Assembly: GCA_964457585.1 (NCBI GenBank)
Contig: CAYWFU010000001.1
Span: 1-64,000 of the forward strand
Origin: CAYWFU01 sp964457585
GTDB taxonomy: Bacteria; JACRDZ01
DNA length: 64,000 nucleotides
Direction: 5' to 3'
Made by a program: the position numbers and the translations under genes. Shown here piece after piece: positions 9,165-16,694 of the stretch; the first letter of the stretch is position 1, and the number at the start of each line of letters is the position of its first letter. The notes under the pieces were generated by a model. The model was given only the letters and a program-made list of their open reading frames with translations. It was not told the DNA's origin and made no database searches.

Positions 9165-9187
9165 ATACTGACCACAAGTCATTCAAT
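9165..9187. promoter_or_regulatory. Candidate TetR operator
   Basis: A dyad with half-sites TGAC (9169-9172) and GTCA (9178-9181) around a 5-nt centre, with partly symmetric AT flanks, lies 10-25 nt downstream of the predicted start site of the tetR operon. The position suits a repressor; the symmetry is only moderate. Confidence 0.4.
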
Positions 9188-9198
9188 AACTAAAAGTA

Positions 9199-9227
9199 AT
9201 TATATAACCTATAGTTTACTTTGTCAA
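9199..9227 (-). promoter_or_regulatory. Consensus sigma70 promoter of the tetR-exporter operon
   Basis: On the minus strand TTGACA (9222-9227), a 17-bp spacer and TATAAT (9199-9204) match the consensus in both boxes. The ATG of tetR lies about 50 nt downstream. Confidence 0.8.
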
Positions 9228-9299
9228 AAAAAATTGGGGTTAATGGGAAAAATAGGTTTGAATAAAGGATAGAAAAAAAATTATATTTAAAATGAAGAA

Positions 9300-9450
9300 G
9301 GGGCTGTCCAAAAAGGTTACAAAATATTTATTTAGTCAAAATAATATAATTGTAAATACGATAAATATTGGATTTTTCGAACTTAAGGTACTTTATATTT
9401 GGATAAATAGAAGTTTATTCATCAAAGTCGCGACCTTTTTGGACAGCCCC
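9300..9450. mobile_element. 151-bp MITE-like element with 18-bp perfect terminal inverted repeats
   Basis: GGGGCTGTCCAAAAAGGT (9300-9317) is exactly inverted as ACCTTTTTGGACAGCCCC (9433-9450). GGGGCTGTCC ends are typical of terminal repeats of several IS families. The 115-bp interior is AT-rich; the 65-codon ORF across it is not convincing as a gene. No transposase is present, so this would move in trans if at all. No clear target duplication is seen; the flanks (AAGAA / TTCTT) are weakly complementary instead. Confidence 0.7.
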
Positions 9451-9473
9451 TATTCTTGGCACTTCCAGATAAA
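9451..9473. repeat. 23-bp repeat shared with 59909-59931
   Basis: TATTCTTGGCACTTCCAGAT followed by AAA matches 59909-59931 (TATTCTTGACACTTCCAGAT, AAA) with one mismatch. In both places it directly follows an inverted repeat: the MITE end here, a CCCTGCAT hairpin there. It overlaps the very end region of the HD-GYP gene. Confidence 0.6.
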
Positions 9474-9474
9474 T

Positions 9475-11259
9475 TTAAAAAATTTCTAAAAATTTTTCTT
9501 TTAAAATTGGATCAAATTGTGTCCCGGAATGACGGACAACTTCTTTTAAAGCATCATTATGTGAAAGGCGGTTGCGATATGGACGATCAGATGTCATTGC
9601 ATCGTATGAATCAGCTAACGATAATATTCTTGCTTCAAGAGGAATTGCTTCACCTTCTAGACCATCCGGATATCCAGAACCATCATAACGTTCATGATGG
9701 TAACGGATAATTGGTTTTATTGATTGCAGAAAATCAATCGGTTCAATAATACTTTCTCCAATCAGCGGATGGTTCTTTATTATTGCAAATTCCTCATATG
9801 ACAGAGTATCTTTTTTAGATATTATTTTTTCGCTAATTCCGATTTTTCCTATATCATGTAATATAGCTGCGTATCGAATAACTTCGATTCTGCTTGGGGA
9901 GAGATTTACTTTTTTGGCAATAGATATTGCATATTCAGTTACTCTCCTTGAATGTCCGCGCGTATGCGGGTCCTTAGCTTCTATAGTCATTGCCAAAGCG
10001 CTGATTGTATCAAAATAACTTTTTCGTATATTTCGATAAAGTTGAGCATTTTCTATGGATATTGCAGCATGATTAGCTAAAGTAATCAAAAATTCCATAT
10101 CATCCTGAGTAAAATCTTCATTTGTTTTTTTATTGCTTAAATTTATTACTCCTATAATTTTGTCCTTAATTTTTAAAGGTACTGTTATAAAAGATTTTGA
10201 CTGATATTTATCACTTCGATTCAGCATGCAAAATCTTGGATCTTTTTCAATATTATTAATTAATAAGGGCGCACCAGTTTGCGCAACCCAACCTGAAATC
10301 CCTTCTCCGATTTTAACCTTACAGGAATTAATTGTATCTCTATCAAGTCCTTTAGCAATTTTAATTTCCAAATCATTTTTTTCCTTGTTTAAAATCATTA
10401 TTGAGCCATTATCAGCCTGTAATTCTTCAGTTGCGCAAATTATTATAAAATTTAAAAGTTTATTCAGGTCATGCACAGAATTGATCGCATTTCCCACTTC
10501 ATGCAAAATTGAAAGCGCTTTTACTTTATTGCTTAACTTTACATTAGTTTTTTCTACCTCTTCATAAAGACCGGTTATTTGCGTATTGGTCATTTCAATC
10601 TCTTGAATATGCTCATTTAATTGTTCATAACTTAAATTCAATTCTTTTTTATCTTCAATTATATGCTTTTGAGCTTCAATCAATTCTTCTTTATATTTTT
10701 TGTTTTTTTCAGATAAAACATCTATTTTCTGCTTCTCACTTACCGCACTTAAAAAACCAGGCAAAAAAGCCATAACATGGAAAAGCATAATTTTAAAAGC
10801 TATTTCTGTAAATTGAAAAGATGTAAAAGATATTGATGAAAAATTAATAATATATATATATATTAAACTGCTTACTGCGGCTAATGCCAGACCTGTATTG
10901 ATAGAAATTACAATTGAAGATATTGTTATGGGAACAATATATATAAAAGAAAGTGTTGATTGAAAATTTCTGTAATAATAAATACTTTCTGAAAAAAGCA
11001 GAATATCAATTATAATCTGCATAAAGAAAAAAATTTCCAGTGATATTTTTTTTACTTTAAATACAGGCAGAATAAATGAAGAAATCGAAGATAAAATAAG
11101 AGCAGTAATGAATGATAAAAGAAGTAGGCTGGGGATTTCTTTTTGTATGCCTAAAAATAACAAAGTGAATATTATTAAAACTCCCCAGCGAATTCTTAAT
11201 ATCCATTTTATGCTTTCTAATATTAAATAATTCCCATTAAGCTGAATATTACTTTTCAC
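9475..11259 (-). CDS. Membrane GAF-HD-GYP phosphodiesterase (probable c-di-GMP hydrolase)
   Basis: This 594-aa protein has about five hydrophobic segments in residues 18-170, a coiled coil (about 172-250), a GAF domain (about 255-400, with GEGISGWVAQTGAPLLINNI) and an HD-GYP domain to the end. The metal and catalytic motifs are intact: HTRGHSRRV, HDIGKIGIS, the paired His in YHHERYDGSGYPDGL, and the HxxxxDGxGYP core. HD-GYP domains hydrolyse cyclic di-GMP (some 3'3'-cGAMP). The GAF module resembles that of the SpoIIE protein at 57002. The gene stands alone, ending against the MITE. Its stop is the TAA at 9475-9477. Confidence 0.92.
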   Translation of the reverse strand: MKSNIQLNGNYLILESIKWILRIRWGVLIIFTLLFLGIQKEIPSLLLLSFITALILSSISSFILPVFKVKKISLEIFFFMQIIIDILLFSESIYYYRNFQSTLSFIYIVPITISSIVISINTGLALAAVSSLIYIYIINFSSISFTSFQFTEIAFKIMLFHVMAFLPGFLSAVSEKQKIDVLSEKNKKYKEELIEAQKHIIEDKKELNLSYEQLNEHIQEIEMTNTQITGLYEEVEKTNVKLSNKVKALSILHEVGNAINSVHDLNKLLNFIIICATEELQADNGSIMILNKEKNDLEIKIAKGLDRDTINSCKVKIGEGISGWVAQTGAPLLINNIEKDPRFCMLNRSDKYQSKSFITVPLKIKDKIIGVINLSNKKTNEDFTQDDMEFLITLANHAAISIENAQLYRNIRKSYFDTISALAMTIEAKDPHTRGHSRRVTEYAISIAKKVNLSPSRIEVIRYAAILHDIGKIGISEKIISKKDTLSYEEFAIIKNHPLIGESIIEPIDFLQSIKPIIRYHHERYDGSGYPDGLEGEAIPLEARILSLADSYDAMTSDRPYRNRLSHNDALKEVVRHSGTQFDPILKEKFLEIF

Positions 11260-11425
11260 AATTTGTCCTTATTTGGAAGTGTAATAATTAAATTTATATC
11301 TGTAAAATTATCGGCATATTTAAAATGAAACTTAAATATAAAAGATATTGTAAATTTAAATAAAACTGATGTTTTTGCAATACCCTAAAAGAAAACAAAT
11401 TTTGCTTTCTTCGGTAAAGTTCAAT

Positions 11426-12187
11426 TCAATTGAGGGCAGATTTGTATACAATTTTTACAAAAGAATCAACCTGAATACTCGCACCTCCAACTAGAGCGCC
11501 ATCTATATCGCTCTGCTCAATAAGTGACGCAGTATTTTCCGGTTTCACGCTACCACCATATAAAATAATAATATTTTCAGCTATTTCAATATTATACAAT
11601 TTTTTTATTTTATCTCTTATGAATTTGTGCATAGAATTTGCAATTTGAGGCGTAGCTGTTTTCCCTGTGCCAATTGCCCATACAGGTTCATAAGCAATAA
11701 TTATGTCTTTTAATTGTTCTTTAGATATTTCGGATAATCCAATTTCAATTTGTCTGGCAACAACTTCTTCATATTTATTATTTTCTCTTTCAAGTAAAGT
11801 CTCTCCGATACAAAAAATTGGTTTTAATCCAAAAAGAAGAGCGGATTTGATTTTTTTATTGACGGTACTATCTGTTTCAGAAAAATATTGACGACGTTCA
11901 GAATGTCCGATTATTACAAATTCACAACCTGTTTCCTTTAACATTAAAGGAGAAACCTCACCAGTAAAAGCTCCTTCTTTTTCCCAGTGCATATTCTGAG
12001 CGCCAAGCTTAATATTAGTATTATTTAATAAATCACGAACTGCAAGCAGATCAGTGAATGGCGGAATAATTAATATATCAACGTCTTTAACATCTTTTAA
12101 AGCATTAATAATATTTTGAACAATTTCTTTTGCTTCCTTTTGAGTTTTATACATTTTCCAATTACCAGCAATAAGAATTTTCCGCAT
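11426..12187 (-). CDS. tpiA: Triosephosphate isomerase
   Basis: I choose the ATG at 12185-12187 (MRKILIAGNWKM): AGGAG lies 8 nt before it, and it gives 253 aa, the normal length. The ORF extends 12 codons further upstream without support. Catalytic residues are visible: Lys11 in GNWKM, the electrophilic His in IIGHSERR near 94, and the base Glu in AYEPVWAIGTGKTA near 166; the phosphate loop GGSV is present near the C-terminus. It interconverts dihydroxyacetone phosphate and glyceraldehyde 3-phosphate. It is the last gene of the gapA group, after the PGK-like gene. Confidence 0.97.
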   Translation of the reverse strand: MRKILIAGNWKMYKTQKEAKEIVQNIINALKDVKDVDILIIPPFTDLLAVRDLLNNTNIKLGAQNMHWEKEGAFTGEVSPLMLKETGCEFVIIGHSERRQYFSETDSTVNKKIKSALLFGLKPIFCIGETLLERENNKYEEVVARQIEIGLSEISKEQLKDIIIAYEPVWAIGTGKTATPQIANSMHKFIRDKIKKLYNIEIAENIIILYGGSVKPENTASLIEQSDIDGALVGGASIQVDSFVKIVYKSALN

Positions 12188-12310
12188 ATTTTTTTCTCCT
12201 GAGTTATCAATGGGTAAAATCATTTCTATGTGTATGATTAATTGATTCCAAATAATTTATTTTCTGTAATCCAGTCATCAATGGTTTTTCTATAAAAAAG
12301 CTAAAAGAAA

Positions 12311-13702
12311 TTAACAACAATTCTTATTCTGTAAATACAATACTTTTAAGAATGGTATATGTTTGTCAGAAAGTGATTTTAAAATTGTACCACCAGCAGT
12401 GAAAGCATGCGTTACATTACTAATGGATCCATATTTCATAAGAGCTAATCGCCCTTCACCTCCCCCTACATAGGTTAAAATGCCTGCTTGAGCCATTGTT
12501 TGTAAGTGCGAAATAAACTCACGAGTTCCAACTTCATATTTTGGATCCTCAAATTTTCCAAAGACACCATTATAAAACATCGTAAATACTTCCGATGAAT
12601 TTTTGCTTTTATAAATATATTCCGAAATTTTTTTTGAGAGTAGTTCTCGGGTCTTAACCCCAATATCTAATTGAATTCTATCAGTGGGGATATCTTCCAC
12701 TGTCTTCCCATCATCAAGGATAAAATCAATTGGTAGAATCAATTCCACTTTATCTTTCCAACATCTCTGAACTATTCTCTTCCCCTGATCAATTCTGTCT
12801 GGAGAAATATAAAAATTTTTGTTTACATCTGTTTCAGCCCGTCCTATACAAAAATCTCCACCAAGTAGCTGTGCCTGTGCTTTTCTAAGTGCCATCGAGA
12901 TAGAACCCGCAGCAATAATAAATTTCAGCGTACGACGTTCTAAGATGGACTCTAAGTCATCAAGTTTATTGATTTTCAAGCCACTTATTACAACCAAATT
13001 AGCTTGCCGAGCCCCAGTAATATGTTTTCTCATTTCGTCGCTGATATAGAAACCCAAAGCAGTCTTTGACAAAACTAATGGAAGCACAGTGGATGAAAAA
13101 TCAAAATTTGAAGCAGCAATAGCTTCATTTATTTCAATCTCTGTCAGACGTTGCCGAAAGTCTAGCGCGAGAGAATACATCTTTCTGCAGATATCAGGGA
13201 ACTCTTCTTTATTTGCTTTCCACATTGCTCTTTCAATATCATATTTTCGGGTATTTTCTAACATAAACACTGCTCCGTATTCTGCAGTTGCTACTTTCGA
13301 AACAAACTGGTCTTGAAGTTTCAATTTATCTTCATCCATCCAATCTGAGATTAATTCAATGTTTTGTCCGATCTCTTTGCTGTATGCTTCACATACTGGC
13401 ATAACAGAAAGGTTTTTGTCACGACCAATATGACCAAAGATTATCACCTTCCAGCCTTGTTCAATACAATATTTTATTGTTGGTGAACTTACCTCAATTC
13501 GTGAAAAATCAACAACTTTATCATTTTCTATAGGTACGTCTAAATCAGCACGAATAAGCACCACTGTCCCCTTAGGTATATTCTGAATATTATCAACAGT
13601 CGGAATATGATTAAGGATTTCTTCCAAAGGAATTGCATTTAGTTCAATATCCTGTGAAAAAATTTGATAAAGTTGTTTGTGAAATTTTTCGTACAAAACC
13701 AT
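12311..13702 (-). CDS. Divergent phosphoglycerate kinase-like protein
   Basis: This 463-aa protein starts behind a strong AGGAGG. It follows the PGK fold order: RADLDVPI (for RVDFNVP) near residue 50, GHIGR (for SHLGR), LENTRK (for LLENVRF), a GLKINKLDDLESIL segment (for GAKVSDKI), NGVFGKFED...GT (for GPMGVFE..GT), YVGGGEGRLAL (for GGGDSAAA) and TAGGTILKSLS (for STGGGASLE). Differences matter: about 35 extra N-terminal residues, loss of the RAHAS arginine motif (here EINEAIAASNFDFSST), and a changed nucleotide loop. It occupies the pgk position between gapA and tpiA, so it may be the working PGK, or a paralogue using another substrate that belongs with the adjoining peptide/radical-SAM remnant. 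I see no other pgk in the window. Confidence 0.7.
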   Translation of the reverse strand: MVLYEKFHKQLYQIFSQDIELNAIPLEEILNHIPTVDNIQNIPKGTVVLIRADLDVPIENDKVVDFSRIEVSSPTIKYCIEQGWKVIIFGHIGRDKNLSVMPVCEAYSKEIGQNIELISDWMDEDKLKLQDQFVSKVATAEYGAVFMLENTRKYDIERAMWKANKEEFPDICRKMYSLALDFRQRLTEIEINEAIAASNFDFSSTVLPLVLSKTALGFYISDEMRKHITGARQANLVVISGLKINKLDDLESILERRTLKFIIAAGSISMALRKAQAQLLGGDFCIGRAETDVNKNFYISPDRIDQGKRIVQRCWKDKVELILPIDFILDDGKTVEDIPTDRIQLDIGVKTRELLSKKISEYIYKSKNSSEVFTMFYNGVFGKFEDPKYEVGTREFISHLQTMAQAGILTYVGGGEGRLALMKYGSISNVTHAFTAGGTILKSLSDKHIPFLKVLYLQNKNCC

Positions 13703-13754
13703 AAATTAAACCTCCTATTTAGATTTGATAATTCTAATTTTTTTTATATTTCAG

Positions 13755-14584
13755 TTAAGTGTTAAAATTCGGCTTTTCGCCATTTGTATAAAAATATTTA
13801 ACCATTGCATCATATATATTATTAAGTTTCTCAACACTTAAATAATTTGTAGGAATATTAGCTGTTGAAAAATTTATATCTACAAAGTCTTTTGGTATAA
13901 AACCCATTTTCACGTACTCTTCAAATATTTTACTTCCAGGGATAGGTTGAACTAGATGTATGCGCTTTGAAGCAAGTTCTAATGATTCCATTAGTTCAAA
14001 GGTTGCTTTAATATCTTCAAGATTTTCTTCCCAAAATCCAATCATAAAAAAACCACATGGTTTTATTTTGTTATGATTACATTCGTTTATTACTTCATAA
14101 ATATACTCATTTTTTATTAATTTACTTATTTTTTTGCAATTTTTTCTGAACCGGTTTCAATGCCAAACCAAATATGGGAAACCCCCATTTCAAATAATTG
14201 CTTAAATCGTTTATTTTCTATTTGAATAATATTCCCATTATTGTCTATATTGTATTCAATCGATGTAATTCTAGTATCCCCATGTCCTTCAACAGCAACA
14301 AACGAAATTTTCTCATTATTCAATAAAGTTTTAACTAATTTACCAGAATGTCCTCCTAGTATTATAAAAACAATATAAGGAATACCCATATATTGAAGTC
14401 CTCTCGCAACATTTATACCAGAACCTCCTGGATGAAGTGATGCTTCATCAAAAAAAGTTTTATTTGAAAAACTATAATTTGCATTGTAATATATAGTATC
14501 TAAAGTAGGATTAGGGGAAATGATAACAATAGGTTCAGATGCTGGGTTAAAATAATTTTCATATATCCTTTTATTTTTTATCAT
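13755..14584 (-). pseudogene. Broken chimera: truncated PfkB-type kinase joined to the C-terminal part of a radical SAM protein
   Basis: From ATG 14584 the first ~112 codons match the start of a PfkB/1-phosphofructokinase fold (SPNPTLDTIYY, HPGGSGINVARGLQYMG, GHGDTRITSIEY). They then switch to radical SAM sequence (RFKQLFEMGVSHIWFGIETGSEKI). At 14129-14135 a run of seven A (minus strand) is followed by TAA. One more A, or a -1 slip on A_AAA_AAA, joins this to an open frame running through KPCGFFMIGFWEENLED and QPIPGSKIFEEY to the stop at 13755. The kinase C-terminus and the radical SAM N-terminus with its CxxxCxxC are missing, so catalysis by either is not possible. This is best read as a deletion fusion plus frameshift. 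Confidence 0.75.
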
Positions 14585-14653
14585 ATTATTTAGTATTTCT
14601 TTCCGTAGTATATTGTCTTCACTAAAATAATACTCTGTGGCGAATCGTCTTTC

Positions 14654-14794
14654 TTATGTTTTAACATGTTGAACAATTGCCACCATGACAAGAAGAGCAA
14701 AATGAGCAACAACTTGATGAAGTGGTTTTTCCATATCTTTGTAAAACCAAAAATTGGAAAAATTTTCAAATTTTTCATTAAATTCATTTTTCAT
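14654..14794 (-). pseudogene. Frameshifted small Cys-rich peptide gene (RiPP-precursor-like)
   Basis: ATG 14792-14794 opens a 46-codon frame reading MKNEFNEKFENFSNFWFYKD then MEKP, an acidic/aromatic leader-like segment. One frame over, from about 14723 to the TAA at 14661-14663, the DNA reads SSS-CCSFCSSCHGGNCSTC and stop: six Cys in 16 residues. One extra base after the MEKP codons would fuse them into a ~43-aa peptide with a leader and a Cys-rich core. A radical SAM remnant follows 70 bp downstream. Radical-SAM-matured Cys-rich peptides (SCIFF and ranthipeptide types) have this architecture, but the sequence is not one I recognise. Whether the frameshift is real or a sequencing error cannot be told here. 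Confidence 0.45.
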
Positions 14795-14795
14795 C

Positions 14796-14891
14796 CATAT
14801 AACAACGAGTTAGGTGGCTTTTGCTGCCTAGTAAAGCGTTGGAGCGAAGCTTGGCTCGCCGTTAGGCAGCACGATTTTTTGTGCTGCCTAA
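14796..14891. repeat. Palindromic region with a GTTAGGC box and 11-bp hairpin (attC-like?)
   Basis: TTAGGCAGCAC (14862-14872) pairs perfectly with GTGCTGCCTAA (14881-14891) around an 8-nt loop. To its left, ATAACAACGAGTTAGG and GGCTCGCCGTTAGGC are about 65-70 bp apart with partly complementary sequence between. GTTAGGC fits the GTTRRRY box of integron attC sites, but the opposing RYYYAAC box is poor. It lies just downstream of gapA, at the left end of the inserted peptide/radical SAM remnant, and is more GC-rich than its surroundings. Confidence 0.35.
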
Positions 14892-14915
14892 TATTAGGAT
14901 AAAAGATTTATATCA

Positions 14916-15917
14916 TTAATTCAATTTTGAAATATACTTTATTAAATCCACAACTCTATTAGAATATCCCCATTCATTGTCATACCATGAAAATACTTTA
15001 ATTAAAGTTCCCCCAATCAAATATGTTGAAAGCGCATCAAATATGGAAGAATGTGGATTACCATTAAAATCTTTTGATACAAGCGGTTTATCGCAGTATT
15101 CCAAAATCCCTTTTAATTCATTTTCACTGGCTTGTTTAACTGCTAAATTAATTTCTTCTTTTGATGTTGATTTTTCAACTTCAACAACCAGATCAACTAA
15201 TGAGACATTTGGAACAGGAACTCTTATTGCAAGTCCTGTAAATTTCCCTTTTAATTCAGGCAATACAAGAGCTACAGCTTCTGCTGCACCTGTTGTAGTT
15301 GGTATCATGGAAAGTGAAGCAGCACGAGCTCTGCGTAGATCTTTATGAGGTAAATCCAATATCTTCTGATCATTGGTAAACGCATGAATGGTTGTCATCA
15401 AGCCGCGCTTAATTTTAAATTTATCATTTATTACTTTTGCTAAAGGAGCAAGGCAATTTGTTGTGCAGGATGCATTAGATATAATATGATGTTTATCGGG
15501 AATATATGTCTTTTCATTTACACCCATAACTATTGTTATATCAGGGTCTGTTGCTGGAGCAGATATAATAACTTTTTTTGCTCCGCGCGCTAAGTGTTTG
15601 GATGCTTTATCTCTGGTTGAAAAAAGTCCGGTAGATTCAACTACAATATCAACACCTAAATCTCCCCATGGGAGTTCATCAAGATTTTTTACTGCAAGTA
15701 CTTTTATCTTTTTTCCATTAACGATAATAGCATCTTTTTCTGATTCAACTTTTTCAGGAAGAATTCCTTGAATTGAATCATACTTTAAAAGGTGAGCTAA
15801 AGTTCCAGCATCTGTTAGATCATTTACAGCAACAAAATCAATATCACTATTAATTGCTGCACGGAAAACATTTCTACCAATTCTTCCAAAGCCATTAATC
15901 CCAACGCGCATTCCCAT
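14916..15917 (-). CDS. gapA: Glyceraldehyde-3-phosphate dehydrogenase, type I
   Basis: This 333-aa protein has the N-terminal NAD-binding motif VGINGFGRIGR, the catalytic Cys in SNASCTTNCLAPL (about residue 153) and the His in TTIHAFTNDQ. The C-terminal SWYDNEWGYSNRV is diagnostic of the family. It oxidises and phosphorylates glyceraldehyde 3-phosphate using NAD(P)+. The first ATG (MGMRVGING) is kept because AGGAGG lies 6 nt before it. A good sigma70 promoter lies ~55 nt upstream. Downstream in the same direction are the peptide/radical SAM remnants, the PGK-like gene and tpiA, so it heads the glycolytic group. Confidence 0.97.
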   Translation of the reverse strand: MGMRVGINGFGRIGRNVFRAAINSDIDFVAVNDLTDAGTLAHLLKYDSIQGILPEKVESEKDAIIVNGKKIKVLAVKNLDELPWGDLGVDIVVESTGLFSTRDKASKHLARGAKKVIISAPATDPDITIVMGVNEKTYIPDKHHIISNASCTTNCLAPLAKVINDKFKIKRGLMTTIHAFTNDQKILDLPHKDLRRARAASLSMIPTTTGAAEAVALVLPELKGKFTGLAIRVPVPNVSLVDLVVEVEKSTSKEEINLAVKQASENELKGILEYCDKPLVSKDFNGNPHSSIFDALSTYLIGGTLIKVFSWYDNEWGYSNRVVDLIKYISKLN

Positions 15918-15973
15918 GCTTATCCTCCTTATATTTTTGTAAAAATTTTCAAAAAAAGGGACATACCTTTTTG

Positions 15974-16002
15974 ATTATATGATAATTTATTTTTTATTTC
16001 AA
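15974..16002 (-). promoter_or_regulatory. Sigma70 promoter of gapA
   Basis: Minus strand TTGAAA (15997-16002), 17-bp spacer, TATAAT (15974-15979). The predicted start gives a ~50-nt leader with a strong AGGAGG before the gapA ATG. Confidence 0.7.
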
Positions 16003-16055
16003 GGTAATTTGTGATTAAATATTAAAATTTTGCTGGATTTTTTTTAAAAAAATGA

Positions 16056-16061
16056 TATAAT
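16056..16061 (+). promoter_or_regulatory. Possible -10 box giving a leaderless TPR mRNA
   Basis: TATAAT lies 7 nt before the ATG at 16069, and no Shine-Dalgarno sequence is present. A start 7 nt downstream of the box would fall on the ATG itself. The -35 is poor (TTGCTG at 20 bp), so this is tentative. Confidence 0.35.
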
Positions 16062-16068
16062 CATTCAA

Positions 16069-16683
16069 ATGCAAAAAGAAAAAATTCTTAAATTAAATTC
16101 TATTACAAAATTGATTAAAATTCATAATTTCAGCAGTGCAGAAAATATAATAAATAATTTAATGCAAGATGCATCCGGTGAATTTAAGTATCTGCTTCTT
16201 TTAAGATTGGCTAAAATCTTCTATTTGACCAAACGCCATCAGGAAGCATTGAAAATTATCGAAAATTTAAAAAATAATCCTGAAACAGATAAACAACCGG
16301 ATCAGCTTTATCTTGTAAATGGAGAAATATATTTTGGAATGAGAGATTATCCTGAAGCCCTAAAAAATTTTAAGCAGGCTATTTCTTATCGACGCAGCGC
16401 ATATATGCTATATAGAGTGGCAGAAACTTATTACAATATGGAGAATTATAAAGAATGTCTTCCTATTTTGCAGGAACTTGTTTCAATATCTCCGGATGAT
16501 AAAAATAATTTGCAATTGCTAGCTATGGTTTATAAAAAGATCAGGCGGTATAAGGATGCTGAAAAAATATATGAAAAAATACTTAGACTCGACCCGATGA
16601 ATCAATCTGCTTATGCGGCGTTACGCAATCTGCAGCTCAGGTCTTATGGAAATATAAATAACAGGCAATCTTATAACCGGTAG
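16069..16683 (+). CDS. TPR-repeat protein
   Basis: This 204-aa soluble protein has no signal peptide and consists of about five tetratricopeptide-like helical pairs (for example LYLVNGEIYFGMRDYPEALKNFKQAI and NLQLLAMVYKKIRRYKDAEKIYEKILRLDPMN). TPRs mediate protein contacts; the partner is not evident. The gene is divergent from gapA and convergent with the SNF2 helicase gene, ending 11 bp from it. I find no better name. Confidence 0.8.
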   Translation: MQKEKILKLNSITKLIKIHNFSSAENIINNLMQDASGEFKYLLLLRLAKIFYLTKRHQEALKIIENLKNNPETDKQPDQLYLVNGEIYFGMRDYPEALKNFKQAISYRRSAYMLYRVAETYYNMENYKECLPILQELVSISPDDKNNLQLLAMVYKKIRRYKDAEKIYEKILRLDPMNQSAYAALRNLQLRSYGNINNRQSYNR

Positions 16684-16694
16684 ATGTTTTTAAA

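Noticed and set aside
9292..9489. 65-codon plus-strand ORF
   Set aside because: It spans the MITE from one terminal repeat to the other, so its sequence is fixed by the inverted repeats; no gene-like features or ribosome site.
14590..14787. 65-codon minus-strand ORF with a hydrophobic stretch
   Set aside because: A neighbouring frame from ATG 14794 has a better leader-like sequence, and a third frame encodes the Cys-rich core. The hydrophobic run is a shadow of the TGT/TTG-rich core DNA.
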